The notes: generated from the letters alone by a model not told the origin. Positions 34,587-44,581 are shown, counted from the stretch's first letter. The stretch: DNA of 64,000 nt from Flavobacteriales bacterium (GCA_027066365.1 JAMONV010000018.1:1-64000), one strand, 5' to 3'. Program-made: numbers and translations.

Positions 34587-36401
34587 ATGAGCTTGAAAAA
34601 ATTTTTTACTTACGTTTTAATGATTGTGGCCAGTACGATATTAACTTTGGGAACTTTGTTTTTCCTGTTTTTAGCTTTGATTTCCGCTATGGTTGCTTCG
34701 GTCAAGGGTTCGATGGAAGAAGATAATATTCCTTTAAAGGCGCATAACGTATTGATGCTACGATTGGATTATCCGATAAAAAACAAGCCGGGTTCCCCTT
34801 TTGAAAATTTTGATCCGGCTACGTTTAAATTTAATCCGCCGTTATCTTTGCCTCAATTGTTGACGGTGATCGATGAAGCGGGCAAGGATGATAAAATCGA
34901 CGGTATCATATTGAATACGGGAATCATACAGGCCGGTTTTGCAACGGTGGAAGAGCTTCGGGATGCTTTGCGAAAATTCAAGGCAGGGGGGAAATTCGTT
35001 TATGCTTTTAGTGAGATTTATACGCAAAAATCTTATTATTTGGCTACCGAGGCCGAGAAGATTTTTATGCATCCGGCGGGAATTTTCGAGTGGCGCGGGT
35101 TGGCGGCTCAAATCATGTTTTACAAGGATTTGTTGAATAAATTGGGAATCAAGATGCAAGTAATCAGGCACGGTAAATTCAAAAGTGCCGTGGAACCTTT
35201 TGTCAAACGTCGAATGAGCGAAGAGAACCGTTTGCAGACCCGAACGCTTGTTTTCGATATTTGGAATAGCATATTGAAAACGATTCAACTAGACCGGGAT
35301 ATCGATACTTCCGATTTGAATTTGTATGCCGACAGCTTAATGGTGGATTCACCCGAAATTGCTGTAAAATTACATTTTTTCGATGCATTGAAATATGCCG
35401 ATCAAGTGGAGGATTTTGTTCGGGATGAGATAGGAAAAAAAGTGAATTTTATTAATGAGAGGGAGTATTTTAGAAAAATAAAGGCGCGAAATATTATAAA
35501 TCAATTGACCAAGAAAGAAGAAATTGCCGTTTTGGTGGCTGAAGGAGAGATTGTTCCCGGTGAGGGAGAAAAAAATCAAATCGGTTCGGCTCGACTGATT
35601 CGCAGAATCAAGGCATTGCGAAAAAAAGACAAGGTAAAGGCGGTTATTTTGCGGATTAATTCACCGGGAGGCAGTGCATTGGCTTCGGAAAGTATTTGGC
35701 GTGAATTGAAACTTTTGTCACAAGTTAAGCCTTTAGTGGTGAGCATGGGTGATGTGGCGGCTTCGGGCGGTTATTATATTGCCGTGCCTGCGGATAAGAT
35801 TTTTGCCGAAGAAAATACGATTACGGGAAGTATCGGCGTATTCGGTTTGATTCCGGATGTGAAAGATTTAATGGAAAAGAAATTGGGTATTTATGTGGAT
35901 ACGGTCAAAACCAATGCACACGCCGATATGGGCATTATGCGTCCGATGGATGCTCAAGAGAAGCAATATATGCAAAAGATGGTGGAGCAGACCTACCGGA
36001 TTTTTGTTAAGCGAGTATCGGAAGGGCGAGATATGACCGAAGCGAAAGTGGATTCGATAGGCCAGGGTAGAGTGTGGACGGGTAAGCGCGCCGTTAGCTT
36101 GGGTTTGGTGGATGGAATTAAAAATTTGGCTCAAACGATAGATTATGTTCATGCCGAATATGAGTTGGAAGACGCCAAAGTGACCTTTTATCCGGCATTG
36201 GACAATCCGTTCCAAGCGTTGTTTGATATGGAAGCCGAGCAGATGCAAAAGATACGTTTTTTGATGTATTTGTTTTTTTCTTCGCGAAATTTTGAAATGT
36301 TTTCTGCCGATACCTTCCTAAACCGCAAGGAAATGCTTTTTAAGCCGCGGGAAAGGTTACGGATGCAGATGCCTTATCGTATAGAATTTGTCAATCCTTG
36401 A
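34587..36401 (+). CDS. sppA: Signal peptide peptidase SppA, 67-kDa type
   Basis: This 604-residue membrane-anchored protease has two tandem S49 domains. One N-terminal span is visible ([20 protein letters not shown]). The catalytic lysine is in [18 protein letters not shown] of the first domain, and the serine in [19 protein letters not shown] of the second, followed by TGSIGVFG. It degrades released signal peptides at the periplasmic face. It is 4 bp from a LolD-type ATPase gene, so the two form an operon. The length matches E. coli SppA (618). Confidence 0.95.
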   Translation: MSLKKFFTYVLMIVASTILTLGTLFFLFLALISAMVASVKGSMEEDNIPLKAHNVLMLRLDYPIKNKPGSPFENFDPATFKFNPPLSLPQLLTVIDEAGKDDKIDGIILNTGIIQAGFATVEELRDALRKFKAGGKFVYAFSEIYTQKSYYLATEAEKIFMHPAGIFEWRGLAAQIMFYKDLLNKLGIKMQVIRHGKFKSAVEPFVKRRMSEENRLQTRTLVFDIWNSILKTIQLDRDIDTSDLNLYADSLMVDSPEIAVKLHFFDALKYADQVEDFVRDEIGKKVNFINEREYFRKIKARNIINQLTKKEEIAVLVAEGEIVPGEGEKNQIGSARLIRRIKALRKKDKVKAVILRINSPGGSALASESIWRELKLLSQVKPLVVSMGDVAASGGYYIAVPADKIFAEENTITGSIGVFGLIPDVKDLMEKKLGIYVDTVKTNAHADMGIMRPMDAQEKQYMQKMVEQTYRIFVKRVSEGRDMTEAKVDSIGQGRVWTGKRAVSLGLVDGIKNLAQTIDYVHAEYELEDAKVTFYPALDNPFQALFDMEAEQMQKIRFLMYLFFSSRNFEMFSADTFLNRKEMLFKPRERLRMQMPYRIEFVNP

Positions 36402-36405
36402 AAAG

Positions 36406-37083
36406 ATGGCGGTTATCCGGGCGAAAAATATTAAAAAGCAATACGGAACTTTGGAAGTGCTTAAAGGTATCGATATTGAAGTTCCGCAAGGAAAAGTGGT
36501 AAGTATAGTGGGGCCGTCGGGAGCGGGGAAAACGACTTTGTTGCAGATTTTGGGAACCTTAATCAAGCCGTCCAATTACGATTATCGATTGGAAATCAAC
36601 GGAAAGGAAACCAATCGTTTGTCGTCGAAAGAAACTGCCGTATTGCGCAATTGTGAAATCGGTTTTGTGTTTCAGTTTCATAATCTTTTGCCTGAATTTT
36701 CAGCATTGGAAAATGTGGCCATTCCCGCTTATATAGCCGGCGTGAAAAAAAAACAGGCCGACGAAAAAGCCGCATTTTGGCTCGAAAAATTGGGGCTGCA
36801 TCATCGAATGAGCCACAAACCGGCGGAATTATCGGGTGGCGAACAGCAGCGGGTGGCGGTAGCCCGGGCGTTGATTAACGATCCGGCGGTGATTTTGGCC
36901 GATGAACCGAGCGGAAATCTTGATACGGTCAATGCGAGACGTTTGCATGAATTGTTTTTCGGTTTGCAAGAGGAAACGAAAAAAACCTTTGTTATAGTGA
37001 CGCATAATACCGAATTGGCGGGAATGTCTCATCACCTTTTTAAAATGAAGGACGGCCGGATCATCGAGGAAATACGAAATTAA
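36406..37083 (+). CDS. lolD: ABC transporter ATP-binding protein, LolD-like
   Basis: This 225-residue ATPase has Walker A ([13 protein letters not shown]), the Q loop ([20 protein letters not shown]), the signature [15 protein letters not shown], Walker B (VILADEPSG) and the switch histidine (VIVTHN). The length and the [10 protein letters not shown] sequence fit the LolD/MacB group, which power lipoprotein release from the inner membrane. The permease partners (LolC/E) are not in the window. A start six codons upstream (36388) would overlap sppA; the ATG at 36406 gives the conserved N-terminus. Confidence 0.9.
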   Translation: MAVIRAKNIKKQYGTLEVLKGIDIEVPQGKVVSIVGPSGAGKTTLLQILGTLIKPSNYDYRLEINGKETNRLSSKETAVLRNCEIGFVFQFHNLLPEFSALENVAIPAYIAGVKKKQADEKAAFWLEKLGLHHRMSHKPAELSGGEQQRVAVARALINDPAVILADEPSGNLDTVNARRLHELFFGLQEETKKTFVIVTHNTELAGMSHHLFKMKDGRIIEEIRN

Positions 37084-37112
37084 TTTTTATATTTGCTTTA
37101 AAGAACCATGAG

Positions 37113-37409
37113 ATGAAAAAAATATTTTCCGTTTTGCTCTTGAGCGTCTTTTTAAGCACTGCTTGTTCTTCCTCCAGGAAAGTTTCCGTATCCGCCGAAG
37201 GAATGTCCTTTAAAACGGCCGTTCGGGTTAATAGTGTGGAAGAAGAATATCAATATATCAAGCGGCAGTGTGCGAACTGTCGCATTGTTAAGCAGACTTT
37301 GCGTTTTTATAAAGGAAAACCTTATGACGTGCTCGATGCACATTCGCAAACGGATGGAGACAAGACTTATTATTTTGATATTTCTTCATTCTACGGAAAG
37401 AATTTTTAA
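37113..37409 (+). CDS. Small putative lipoprotein with a CxxC motif
   Basis: This 98-residue protein has a lipoprotein signal (KKIFSVLLLSVFLSTACSSS, lipobox cysteine at residue 18). The mature part is charged, with a CANC motif at 53-56 (KRQCANCRIVKQ), and ends with aromatic residues (YYFDISSFYGKNF). I do not recognise the family. It follows the LolD gene by 29 bp and may share its transcript; lipoprotein export and a lipoprotein side by side may or may not be meaningful. Confidence 0.7.
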   Translation: MKKIFSVLLLSVFLSTACSSSRKVSVSAEGMSFKTAVRVNSVEEEYQYIKRQCANCRIVKQTLRFYKGKPYDVLDAHSQTDGDKTYYFDISSFYGKNF

Positions 37410-37546
37410 CTTCGGGTGTTTTCCGAGGTTTTCCAAATGGCGATTGGTTGTGCCATTCGATTGAAACGGATGTTTCCGCTTAAATGAGTTTTCGAATCAT
37501 TTTGGGAAACGATTTCCATTTGACGAAAGTCAATTTTCAGGCGGGA

Positions 37547-38302
37547 TTAATAGAGCCACAGTTTAATGGCCAGTAAAAGCACGAGTAGAGCAATTATTCG
37601 TTTGAGTTTGTTTTCTTTTATTTTGACCGACCATCGACTCGTTAACCAAGAACCGGTTGCGGTTCCTGCGGCCAGCAAAACGGCTTCGGACCAGCGCACT
37701 TGCCCGAATGACGAAAACATGAGCAAGGAAGGAATACCCGATAGAAAAATCACCATGGCTTTAATACTGTTGGCTTGATTGAGATTCATTTTTTCCACCG
37801 AGTGGAGGACGGTCAGGATGAGAAATCCCAAACCCGTTTGAATAAATCCGCTATAGATGCCCAGAAAGAAAAAAAGAATATAGGTTAAGGTTCGCCGGTT
37901 TTTGCTATCGGCATTGCTTTTTTTTTCGATTTTATTTCCTCCGGCATGCCAAAAACCTGCAACGGTGGTCAAGGCAATAATTAAGGCAATGATTTTTTTA
38001 TAAATTGTGCCGTCAATTGCCAGACCTATTCCGGCACCGATGAAAGCACCCGAAGCGGCAATCAATCCCGAATACAGGTTAAGCGGAAACAAATAAAAAC
38101 CTTTTGAACGGAAACCTAAAATTCCCGAAATCCCTTGGGTGAGAAATGCCAAGCGCGATGTTCCTACGGCTTGGTGTGGTGAGAATCCCATAAAAATAAG
38201 TAGCGGATATAAAATTGACGATCCGCCTCCGGCTATCGTGTTAATGGCACCGACGGCAAAACCGGTTGGAATAAGTAAACCGTAAAAAAGCCATTCGTTC
38301 AT
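37547..38302 (-). CDS. TSUP-family permease (TauE/SafE)
   Basis: This 251-residue membrane protein has about eight spans and the TSUP pattern of two related halves: GAINTIAGGGSSILYPLLIF with HQAVGTSRLAFL in the first, and GIYSGFIQTGLGFLILTVLH in the second. Members export sulfite, sulfoacetate or other organic anions. The substrate cannot be told from sequence; a link to the sulfur module 6 kb away is possible but unsupported. Its start touches the der stop (no gap), so it is the third gene of dsbD-der-TSUP. Confidence 0.88.
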   Translation of the reverse strand: MNEWLFYGLLIPTGFAVGAINTIAGGGSSILYPLLIFMGFSPHQAVGTSRLAFLTQGISGILGFRSKGFYLFPLNLYSGLIAASGAFIGAGIGLAIDGTIYKKIIALIIALTTVAGFWHAGGNKIEKKSNADSKNRRTLTYILFFFLGIYSGFIQTGLGFLILTVLHSVEKMNLNQANSIKAMVIFLSGIPSLLMFSSFGQVRWSEAVLLAAGTATGSWLTSRWSVKIKENKLKRIIALLVLLLAIKLWLY

Positions 38303-39610
38303 TTATTTTTTGCGTAAATAAATTTCAAGGGGAACACCGTGAAAATCCCAATTTTTGCGAATTTGATTTTCCAAGAAACGTTTGTAAGGTTCTTTGACAT
38401 ATTGCGGAAGGTTGGCAAAAAAGGCGAACTTGGGAGAGAATGAAGGCAATTGCGTGATATATTTGATTTTGATGTATTTTCCTTTGACCGCCGGCGGAGG
38501 GTTTTGTTTGATAACGGGTAATAATACTTCGTTCAATTCCGAAGTTTTGACGCGTCTTTTCCGGTTGTCGGCTACTTTGAGCGCTTCGTCTATGGCCTTA
38601 AGTATCCGTTTTTTTTCTTTGGCCGATATAAAAACGATAGGGTAATCGGTGAAGGGAGCCGTTTTGTTTTTAATGGTTTCTTCGTATGTTTTGGCGGTGT
38701 GGGTAGTTTTTGCCACCAAGTCCCATTTGTTGACCAAAACAACGATGCCTTTATTGTTTTTACGCGCGATTTCAAAAATATTGAGGTCTTGACTTTCAAA
38801 TCCTCGTGTGGCGTCAATCATAAGCAACACGACATCGGCATTTTCGATGGCGCGTATTGCCCTGAGCACCGAGTAGTATTCCAAATTGTCGTTGACATTT
38901 TTCTTTTTACGCATGCCAGCAGTGTCGATGATATCGAATGTCCTGCCGTATTTGTTGTAGCGCCAACGAATGGCATCGCGCGTGGTTCCGGCGATTTCGG
39001 TTACCATATTGCGATTTTCGCCGAACAAGGTATTGATAAAAGTCGATTTTCCGGCGTTGGGACGTCCGGCAACGGTGAAAACGGGGATTTTGTTTTCGGC
39101 TTCATCTTCCTCTTCTTTTTCGGGAAGCAAATCAACGATGGTATCGAGTAATTCGCCCGTACCGCTTCCGTTGATGGCGGAAATCGGCATAACGGTTTCC
39201 AGGCCTAATCCGTAGAATTCCCAAATGTCGTTCAAGCGTTTGTTGTTATCCACTTTATTGACTGCCACCACCACGGGTTTCTCGCTTTTGCGCAATAAAC
39301 CGGCTACTTCCTGATCCAAAGAAGTGATGCCTGCGGTGACATCGGTAACGAAAATCACCACATCGGCTTGTTCTAATGCAAGCTTGACTTGTTCACGGAT
39401 TTCACGGTCAAAAATATTGTCGGAGTCGGATACGTAACCTCCCGTATCAACGACGGTGAATTCTTTTCCGTTCCAATCGCTTTTTCCGTAAATACGATCA
39501 CGTGTGACACCTTCGATATCGTCCACAATGGCTTTTCGTTCACCGATAAGCCGGTTAAATAGTGCCGATTTTCCTACATTCGGTCTTCCGACTATTGCAA
39601 CAACGGCCAT
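38303..39610 (-). CDS. der: Ribosome biogenesis GTPase Der (EngA)
   Basis: This 435-residue protein has two consecutive GTPase domains and a C-terminal KH-like domain. The two P-loops are GRPNVGKSALF (residues 7-17) and GRPNAGKSTFI (near 183). DTGGYVSDSD and DTAGMRKKKNVND are the matching G3 regions, and NKVD and NKWD the G4 motifs. It acts in maturation of the large ribosomal subunit. The length is normal for Der. It sits 3 bp after dsbD. Confidence 0.97.
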   Translation of the reverse strand: MAVVAIVGRPNVGKSALFNRLIGERKAIVDDIEGVTRDRIYGKSDWNGKEFTVVDTGGYVSDSDNIFDREIREQVKLALEQADVVIFVTDVTAGITSLDQEVAGLLRKSEKPVVVAVNKVDNNKRLNDIWEFYGLGLETVMPISAINGSGTGELLDTIVDLLPEKEEEDEAENKIPVFTVAGRPNAGKSTFINTLFGENRNMVTEIAGTTRDAIRWRYNKYGRTFDIIDTAGMRKKKNVNDNLEYYSVLRAIRAIENADVVLLMIDATRGFESQDLNIFEIARKNNKGIVVLVNKWDLVAKTTHTAKTYEETIKNKTAPFTDYPIVFISAKEKKRILKAIDEALKVADNRKRRVKTSELNEVLLPVIKQNPPPAVKGKYIKIKYITQLPSFSPKFAFFANLPQYVKEPYKRFLENQIRKNWDFHGVPLEIYLRKK

Positions 39611-39613
39611 TTT

Positions 39614-41830
39614 TTATTGGTGTTTTTTGAATTTTTCAATGCCATTTTCCAGCCACCGGGCATAAGCTTCGGGGTCGTCCAAATAGGCTACGGGTTGATT
39701 GAGCACTTTTCCGTCGGGAGAAAGGAGAACATAATACGGTTGTGAATTGGATTTATATTCATAAATTTCCAATTCAGCCCATTTGTCTCCGGCCAATGTA
39801 ATTTTCTTTCCCGAATATTTGGAAATATATTGTTCGTTCTCGGGCAACGTTCTTTTATCGTCTACATATAAGGAAATTATAATCAATTCGTTTTTCATTA
39901 ATTGATGAACACGCGGGTCCGTCCAGACATTATTTTCCATTTTGCGGCAATTAACACAAGCAAATCCGGTAAAGTCGAGCATGACGGGTTTGTTGATTTT
40001 TCGGGCATATGCCATACCTAGGTCATAGTCATTGAAAACGATCAATCCACCATGTAACCATTCGGCGCCTTCGGGAAGGGGATTGGTTGCATGATGAGCG
40101 GCTTCCGTTTTGGCCGAATAACCTACGCCGTGTGGCGATTCGGCATATTTTTGATAAGGCGGAAATGCGCTGATCCATTTGAGCGGTGCGCCCCAAAGTC
40201 CCGGTAACATATAAAAGGTGAAAGCCAAGGACAACAAGGCAAACATAAGGCGGGTTACACCGATCCGGTCGTTATTGTCGTCGTAAGGAGTTTTGAACAG
40301 GCCCAAAAGATATAAGCTCAATCCGAAGAATATGGCAATCCAAACGGAGAGGAAAACTTCACGTTCGAGTAGGTGTAATTGAAGCACCAGATCGGCATTG
40401 GAAAGGAATTTAAAGGCCAAAGCGATTTCGATAAAACCGAAACTGACTTTCAGGGTATTGAGCCAACCGCCGGATTGAGGCATGGCATTGAGCAATGCAG
40501 GGAAGAAGGCTAGCAACGTAAACGGAAGTGCTAATCCTAATCCGAAACCGAGCATGCCCACCGTAAGCGCCCATGCGCCCGAAGTGAGAACGCTGCCAAG
40601 CAATGCACCCAAAATCGGACCGGTGCAGGAAAAAGATACGAGAATCAAGGTTAATGCCATGAAAAAGATGGCAATGGCGCCGGAAGTTTTATTGGAATAT
40701 TCGTCCGACTTGGAAATCCATTTGCTCGGAATAAGTCTTTGCGGGTCTAATTTGCTGACACCCAAAAACGAAAGTCCGAATATGAAGAAGATGATGAAGA
40801 AAATTAAGTTTAACCAAACATTTGTAGAAATTTTATTGAAAATATTCGGATCGATGCCGTTGAGAAAATGAAAAGGTAAGCTCAAAAGTACAAAAATGCC
40901 TACGATAAAAAATCCGTATAACAAAGCATTGAATTTTCCGCTTTCGGTTTTTTCGTGTTGTTTAGTGAAAAAGCTAATAGTGAGCGGAATCATGGGATAG
41001 ATACAAGGCATGAGCAAGGCCAATAATCCGCCCAAAAAACTCATAAAAAAAATCCACCATAAACTTTTTTTACCGGCTTCTTCGATTTGGACGGATTCCA
41101 AAGTCTTGGGGTTTGTATTATTTTTATGGATTTCCGCTTGAGACGCGGGATTTGAAGCGTTTTCGGTTTTGTTTGTTTGATCGTTTGCCTTGATTTGTTT
41201 GCCGGAATTATTTTCTTGAAATTGGCCGGTTTGATTATTTTTTTCGTTCTTGCCGGTATCTACGGATTTATTTTGAAGGTCATCGGGTTTGGATAATTTT
41301 TTTTTGTCTGGCGATGCAACGATATTACCGGGTTGCTTCGTTTGATTGGATTTTTCGTTTATTCGGGCACTTTTTGTCGCTTCGGATAAATCGAATCGAA
41401 GGTTTTCCTTGATCATAATGCAAGCTTCTTTGCACGCTTGACCTTCCAAATAAACGTCGATGTTTTGAATGGCTTTTTTGAGCTTGACACGTTGCACCAT
41501 TTTAGCTTTTCCTGACCAAAAAGTTTCGGTTACTTCAAAAATATCGTTATAAGCTTTTTCGGTGCCGAATTCTTTGGTTTTACCAATCAATTCATAATCT
41601 TCGCCGGCTTTTTGCCATTGAAGCACTACGGGATTGGAACCGTTCGGGTCGTTAAATTGCGAATAAAGGTGCCAGCCGGGTTCAATATCGGCGGTGATGA
41701 CGAGATCGTAAGTTTTGTCGTTGATTTTTTCCGCTTGGGTATGAAAAATGACAGGTTGAACGATTTGTGCATTGAATAAACCAATGTTCGAAAAAATCAA
41801 GCCGAATATCCACCAAATCGATTTTTTCAT
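39614..41830 (-). CDS. dsbD: Thiol:disulfide interchange protein DsbD
   Basis: This 738-residue protein carries reducing power from the cytoplasm to the periplasm. After a signal peptide, residues about 25-135 form the N-terminal DsbD-alpha-like domain with cysteines in EGQACKEACIMIKEN. Next is a long polar linker rich in Asn, Gln and Lys (about 140-245), then eight membrane spans with the paired cysteines in LMPCIYPMIPLT and SFSCTGPILGALLG, and a C-terminal thioredoxin-like domain with DFTGFACVNCRKMENNVW. Clients may include cytochrome c maturation or outer-membrane proteins. It is first in an operon with der and a TSUP permease. Confidence 0.93.
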   Translation of the reverse strand: MKKSIWWIFGLIFSNIGLFNAQIVQPVIFHTQAEKINDKTYDLVITADIEPGWHLYSQFNDPNGSNPVVLQWQKAGEDYELIGKTKEFGTEKAYNDIFEVTETFWSGKAKMVQRVKLKKAIQNIDVYLEGQACKEACIMIKENLRFDLSEATKSARINEKSNQTKQPGNIVASPDKKKLSKPDDLQNKSVDTGKNEKNNQTGQFQENNSGKQIKANDQTNKTENASNPASQAEIHKNNTNPKTLESVQIEEAGKKSLWWIFFMSFLGGLLALLMPCIYPMIPLTISFFTKQHEKTESGKFNALLYGFFIVGIFVLLSLPFHFLNGIDPNIFNKISTNVWLNLIFFIIFFIFGLSFLGVSKLDPQRLIPSKWISKSDEYSNKTSGAIAIFFMALTLILVSFSCTGPILGALLGSVLTSGAWALTVGMLGFGLGLALPFTLLAFFPALLNAMPQSGGWLNTLKVSFGFIEIALAFKFLSNADLVLQLHLLEREVFLSVWIAIFFGLSLYLLGLFKTPYDDNNDRIGVTRLMFALLSLAFTFYMLPGLWGAPLKWISAFPPYQKYAESPHGVGYSAKTEAAHHATNPLPEGAEWLHGGLIVFNDYDLGMAYARKINKPVMLDFTGFACVNCRKMENNVWTDPRVHQLMKNELIIISLYVDDKRTLPENEQYISKYSGKKITLAGDKWAELEIYEYKSNSQPYYVLLSPDGKVLNQPVAYLDDPEAYARWLENGIEKFKKHQ

Positions 41831-41860
41831 GTTTTTACGTATTTAATTTATGAATGAATG

Positions 41861-41868
41861 CAAAAATA
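41861..41868 (-). promoter_or_regulatory. -7 promoter box for the dsbD operon
   Basis: TATTTTTG on the minus strand fits TAnnTTTG and ends 30 nt before the dsbD ATG. Confidence 0.35.
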
Positions 41869-41978
41869 AGTTTTTTTGCAAAATTGGATTTATTGTGCAT
41901 CCGGGAATTTTGTTTTATAGTTGTAAGTTGTTTATAATCATGTTGTTGTGAAAAAAAAACGATGGGGGATAAAATAGC

Positions 41979-43133
41979 TTAAGTGGTTTTCAATACGGTA
42001 TTTTCCATAATTTCCAAGTCGAAACCTTTCAAAGCCGGTTTTTCGGGCAGATGTTCGCTGTGGGTTAGATAATTGATTTTTTTGATGCCCAGATCATGAA
42101 GGATTTGTGCACCGATACCGTAATCTTTTTCGTCGGGTGGAATGGCGGGTAGTTCTTTGCTTTTGTCTTTGGTATTTCGTGCGAAGGTGTGGATTCGATC
42201 GATCATTTCGTTCCAATTACGACCGTTATAGACAAACAGGACGGCGCCTTTACCCGCTTGGTTGATATAATCGAAAAAAACTTTGACGAACCGGTCGGGC
42301 GAAAATTGTAAAAATGATAATAAATCGAATAGATGTGTTAGGGGAAAAACGCGGACGGGGACGATGTCGTCCGGATTCCATTGTCCTTTGGTGAGTGCAA
42401 AGTGGATATGGCGTTTGTTGGTTTGGCGGTAAACGTGCATTTGAAAATTTCCGAACCGGGTTTCGATCCGGAATTTTTCGATGGGTTGGATAAGCATGTC
42501 TTTTTCGAGGCGATAGCGAATAAGGTCTTCGATGGAAATGATTTTCAGGTTAAATTTTTTGGCTAATTTAATGAGATCCGGGAGGCGTGCCATGGTTCCG
42601 TCGGGATTCATGATTTCCACGATTACACCGGCGGGTTTCAGCCCGGCCAATCTGGCTAAGTCGATAGCGGCTTCGGTGTGTCCGGGGCGTCTTAGCACGC
42701 CGCCGTCTTTGGCACGAAGGGGAAAAACATGTCCGGGCCGTCGAAAATCGTATGCGGTTTTTTCCGGGTTGGTTAGTGCGCGAATGGTTTTTGCACGGTC
42801 TTCTGCGGAGATACCCGTACTGACGCCTTCGCCGATGAGGTCTACCGAAACGGTAAAGGCGGTTCCCAACGGATCGGAAATGCGATTCACCATGAGCGGC
42901 AAATTCAATTCGTCGGCGCGTTCTTCGGTGATGGGAGCGCAAATCAATCCGCGTCCTTCGGTGGCCATAAAATTGATAAGTTCGGGGGTTACTTTTTCGG
43001 CGGCGGCCACAAAATCTCCTTCGTTTTCTCGCGCTTCGTCGTCTACGACAATTACCGGTTTACCCGCGCGAATATCTTCCAATGTTTCTTCAATGGAATT
43101 TAACGCTACGGTTTTTTTTGTTGTGCGTTTCAT
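41979..43133 (-). CDS. ribB: 3,4-dihydroxy-2-butanone-4-phosphate synthase with degenerate GTP cyclohydrolase II domain
   Basis: The first 205 or so residues of this 384-residue protein are an intact DHBP synthase ([39 protein letters not shown]), which makes the four-carbon riboflavin precursor from ribulose 5-phosphate. The C-terminal half aligns with GTP cyclohydrolase II ([30 protein letters not shown]) but the zinc motif region reads [16 protein letters not shown], with no cysteines. That half is probably inactive. A separate RibA should be encoded elsewhere. Its ATG lies only 4 nt after a -7 box. Confidence 0.92.
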   Translation of the reverse strand: MKRTTKKTVALNSIEETLEDIRAGKPVIVVDDEARENEGDFVAAAEKVTPELINFMATEGRGLICAPITEERADELNLPLMVNRISDPLGTAFTVSVDLIGEGVSTGISAEDRAKTIRALTNPEKTAYDFRRPGHVFPLRAKDGGVLRRPGHTEAAIDLARLAGLKPAGVIVEIMNPDGTMARLPDLIKLAKKFNLKIISIEDLIRYRLEKDMLIQPIEKFRIETRFGNFQMHVYRQTNKRHIHFALTKGQWNPDDIVPVRVFPLTHLFDLLSFLQFSPDRFVKVFFDYINQAGKGAVLFVYNGRNWNEMIDRIHTFARNTKDKSKELPAIPPDEKDYGIGAQILHDLGIKKINYLTHSEHLPEKPALKGFDLEIMENTVLKTT

Positions 43134-43137
43134 GGCG

Positions 43138-43145
43138 CAAATTTA
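43138..43145 (-). promoter_or_regulatory. -7 promoter box immediately before ribB
   Basis: TAAATTTG on the minus strand fits TAnnTTTG and ends 4 nt before the ribB ATG. Transcription from it would begin at or very near the start codon. Confidence 0.45.
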
Positions 43146-43165
43146 CATTAATTCTACATAACGGA

Positions 43166-43197
43166 TTTGTTTTCGCCGGCGGAAAGGTTTAACTTTG
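43166..43197 (+). promoter_or_regulatory. Promoter of pcm
   Basis: TTTG (43166-43169) and TAACTTTG (43190-43197) are separated by 20 bp, an excellent Bacteroidota -33/-7 pair. The in-frame TTG at 43195 lies inside the -7 box, so the ATG at 43222 is the real start of pcm. Confidence 0.7.
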
Positions 43198-43221
43198 AAA
43201 GTTAAATGGAGCGATAAAGTT

Positions 43222-43869
43222 ATGTTGAATAATGACGATTTGATTTATGTGAAGCCTCGCACCGATTTAGTGGAGATTTTAAGGCGGAAAGGCATAACTG
43301 ACCGGCGGGTTTTGGAGGCTATCGGCCGGGTTCCGCGGCATTTTTTCGTAGAGCCTGCACTACGGATGTATGCTTATGAGGACAGGCCGCTTCCCATTGG
43401 CGAGGGTCAAACAATTAGTCAGCCGTTTACGGTGGCATACCAAACGCAATTGTTGGATGTGAAACCGGGGATGAAAGTCTTGGAAATCGGTACCGGATCG
43501 GGATATCAGTCGGCCGTTCTAATGGAATTGGGCGCTAAACTTTATACGGTTGAGCGTATTCGTTCGCTATTGGAGGAAACCCGAAAGCGATTCGAGAGAT
43601 TGGGATACCGACCGGAATTTACGGCTCACGCAGACGGATATGAAGGCTTGCCGCATTTTGCTCCATTTGATAGAATCATTGTTACGGCGGCGGCGCCGGA
43701 AATCCCCGTAAATTTGCTTCGGCAATTGACTGCGAACGGAAAAACGGTTATTCCCGTCGGGAAAAACACTCAAATCATGATGCGCATTATACGTCAACCC
43801 GACAATACGTTTGTCAAGGAAGTGTTTGATCGCTTTACTTTTGTGCCGATGCTACGGGGTAAGAAATAA
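43222..43869 (+). CDS. pcm: Protein-L-isoaspartate O-methyltransferase
   Basis: This enzyme (215 residues from the ATG at 43222) methylates L-isoaspartyl residues in damaged proteins using SAM. Motif I, VLEIGTGSGYQSAVLMELG, is clear, preceded by the family's PIGEGQTISQPFTVAYQTQL substrate-loop block and followed by FDRIIVTAAAPEIP. The length matches the family (about 210). It is divergent from ribB and has its own strong promoter. Confidence 0.95.
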   Translation: MLNNDDLIYVKPRTDLVEILRRKGITDRRVLEAIGRVPRHFFVEPALRMYAYEDRPLPIGEGQTISQPFTVAYQTQLLDVKPGMKVLEIGTGSGYQSAVLMELGAKLYTVERIRSLLEETRKRFERLGYRPEFTAHADGYEGLPHFAPFDRIIVTAAAPEIPVNLLRQLTANGKTVIPVGKNTQIMMRIIRQPDNTFVKEVFDRFTFVPMLRGKK

Positions 43870-43882
43870 TCCGGACTTCCAA

Positions 43883-44056
43883 TTATTCGGCGTCCGGATC
43901 GTATTTTTTGATAATTCTTCTGGCTCCTGCCGGCGAGTTGGCGGATTTCCACGATTTTCCGTCTTTGTAAATATAATAACTGTCGCTGAAAATACCGCTT
44001 TTTCTTTTGATTTCATACACACCGTATTTTCCGTAAAGTTTATCTATTGTTTGCAT
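43883..44056 (-). CDS. 57-residue basic protein of unknown function
   Basis: Reading from the ATG at 44056 gives a 57-residue protein with a stop at 43883. It is rich in Lys, Arg and Tyr (KLYGKYGVYEIKRKSGIFSD, YYIYKDGKSWKSAN) and ends KKYDPDAE. The alternating pattern suggests a small beta-sheet protein. There is no signal peptide or cysteine. The regular composition and position, convergent with pcm, support a real gene, but I do not recognise the family. Confidence 0.5.
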   Translation of the reverse strand: MQTIDKLYGKYGVYEIKRKSGIFSDSYYIYKDGKSWKSANSPAGARRIIKKYDPDAE

Positions 44057-44258
44057 GGCCTCGAATTTTTGTACAAAATTACTTACTTATTTGTTATTTC
44101 TCAATTTTTGATGAAAATTTATTTTGTTTTAGTGAAATTTTGTGAATATTGCGTGCTGAATTTTTTTCTTTATTCCATAAATTTAAACCGGGCTAAATTG
44201 TCCGTTCTTTCATGGATGCAAGGGGTATGGATTTGTGTATGGGACATTAAAAGTGATT

Positions 44259-44298
44259 ATAAAAAACGGCAGACATATCATATTATGAGCCTGCCGTT
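44259..44298 (-). terminator. Terminator of the dodecin gene
   Basis: AACGGCAG (44265-44272) and CTGCCGTT (44291-44298) form an 8-bp stem. On the minus strand it continues into a T run (comp. of 44259-44266). Confidence 0.75.
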
Positions 44299-44326
44299 GA
44301 TAAGTAAATGTAAAAATTTCGTAGAC

Positions 44327-44527
44327 CTATTTAACTTCGAAACTCACTTTGAGTGTAACACGATAGGCCACGATTTCTCCTTTTTGCACAACAACACTTT
44401 GGTCTTGAACGTAGGCGGAACGAATTCCTTTCACCGATTGTGATGCTTTTTTGATGGCTTTGGCGGTGGCGTCTTCCCAGCTTTTTTTGGATTGCGCCAT
44501 GATTTCGATTACTTTGATAACAGACAT
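44327..44527 (-). CDS. Dodecin-family protein lacking flavin-stacking residues
   Basis: This 66-residue protein (ATG at 44527) has the dodecin fold signature: VIKVIEIMAQSKKSWEDATA, AIKKASQSVKGI and YRVTLKVSFEV. Dodecins form hollow dodecamers that bind flavins. The tryptophan that stacks on the flavin, expected after GIR, is a serine here (GIRSAYVQ), and the glutamine before VTLKV is an arginine (YRVTLKV). The cage is likely kept, but flavin binding is doubtful. A longer start at 44581 would touch the upstream TonB-receptor gene and is less likely. Confidence 0.88.
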   Translation of the reverse strand: MSVIKVIEIMAQSKKSWEDATAKAIKKASQSVKGIRSAYVQDQSVVVQKGEIVAYRVTLKVSFEVK

Positions 44528-44581
44528 AACGATTAATTTTAAAAGTTTGTTTAACAAAAGTAGAAAAAATGTTTTAATCAT

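Noticed and set aside
37436-37460. AATGGC/GCCATT hairpin after the small lipoprotein gene as a terminator
   Set aside because: Only 6 bp with a long loop and no T tract; too weak to call.
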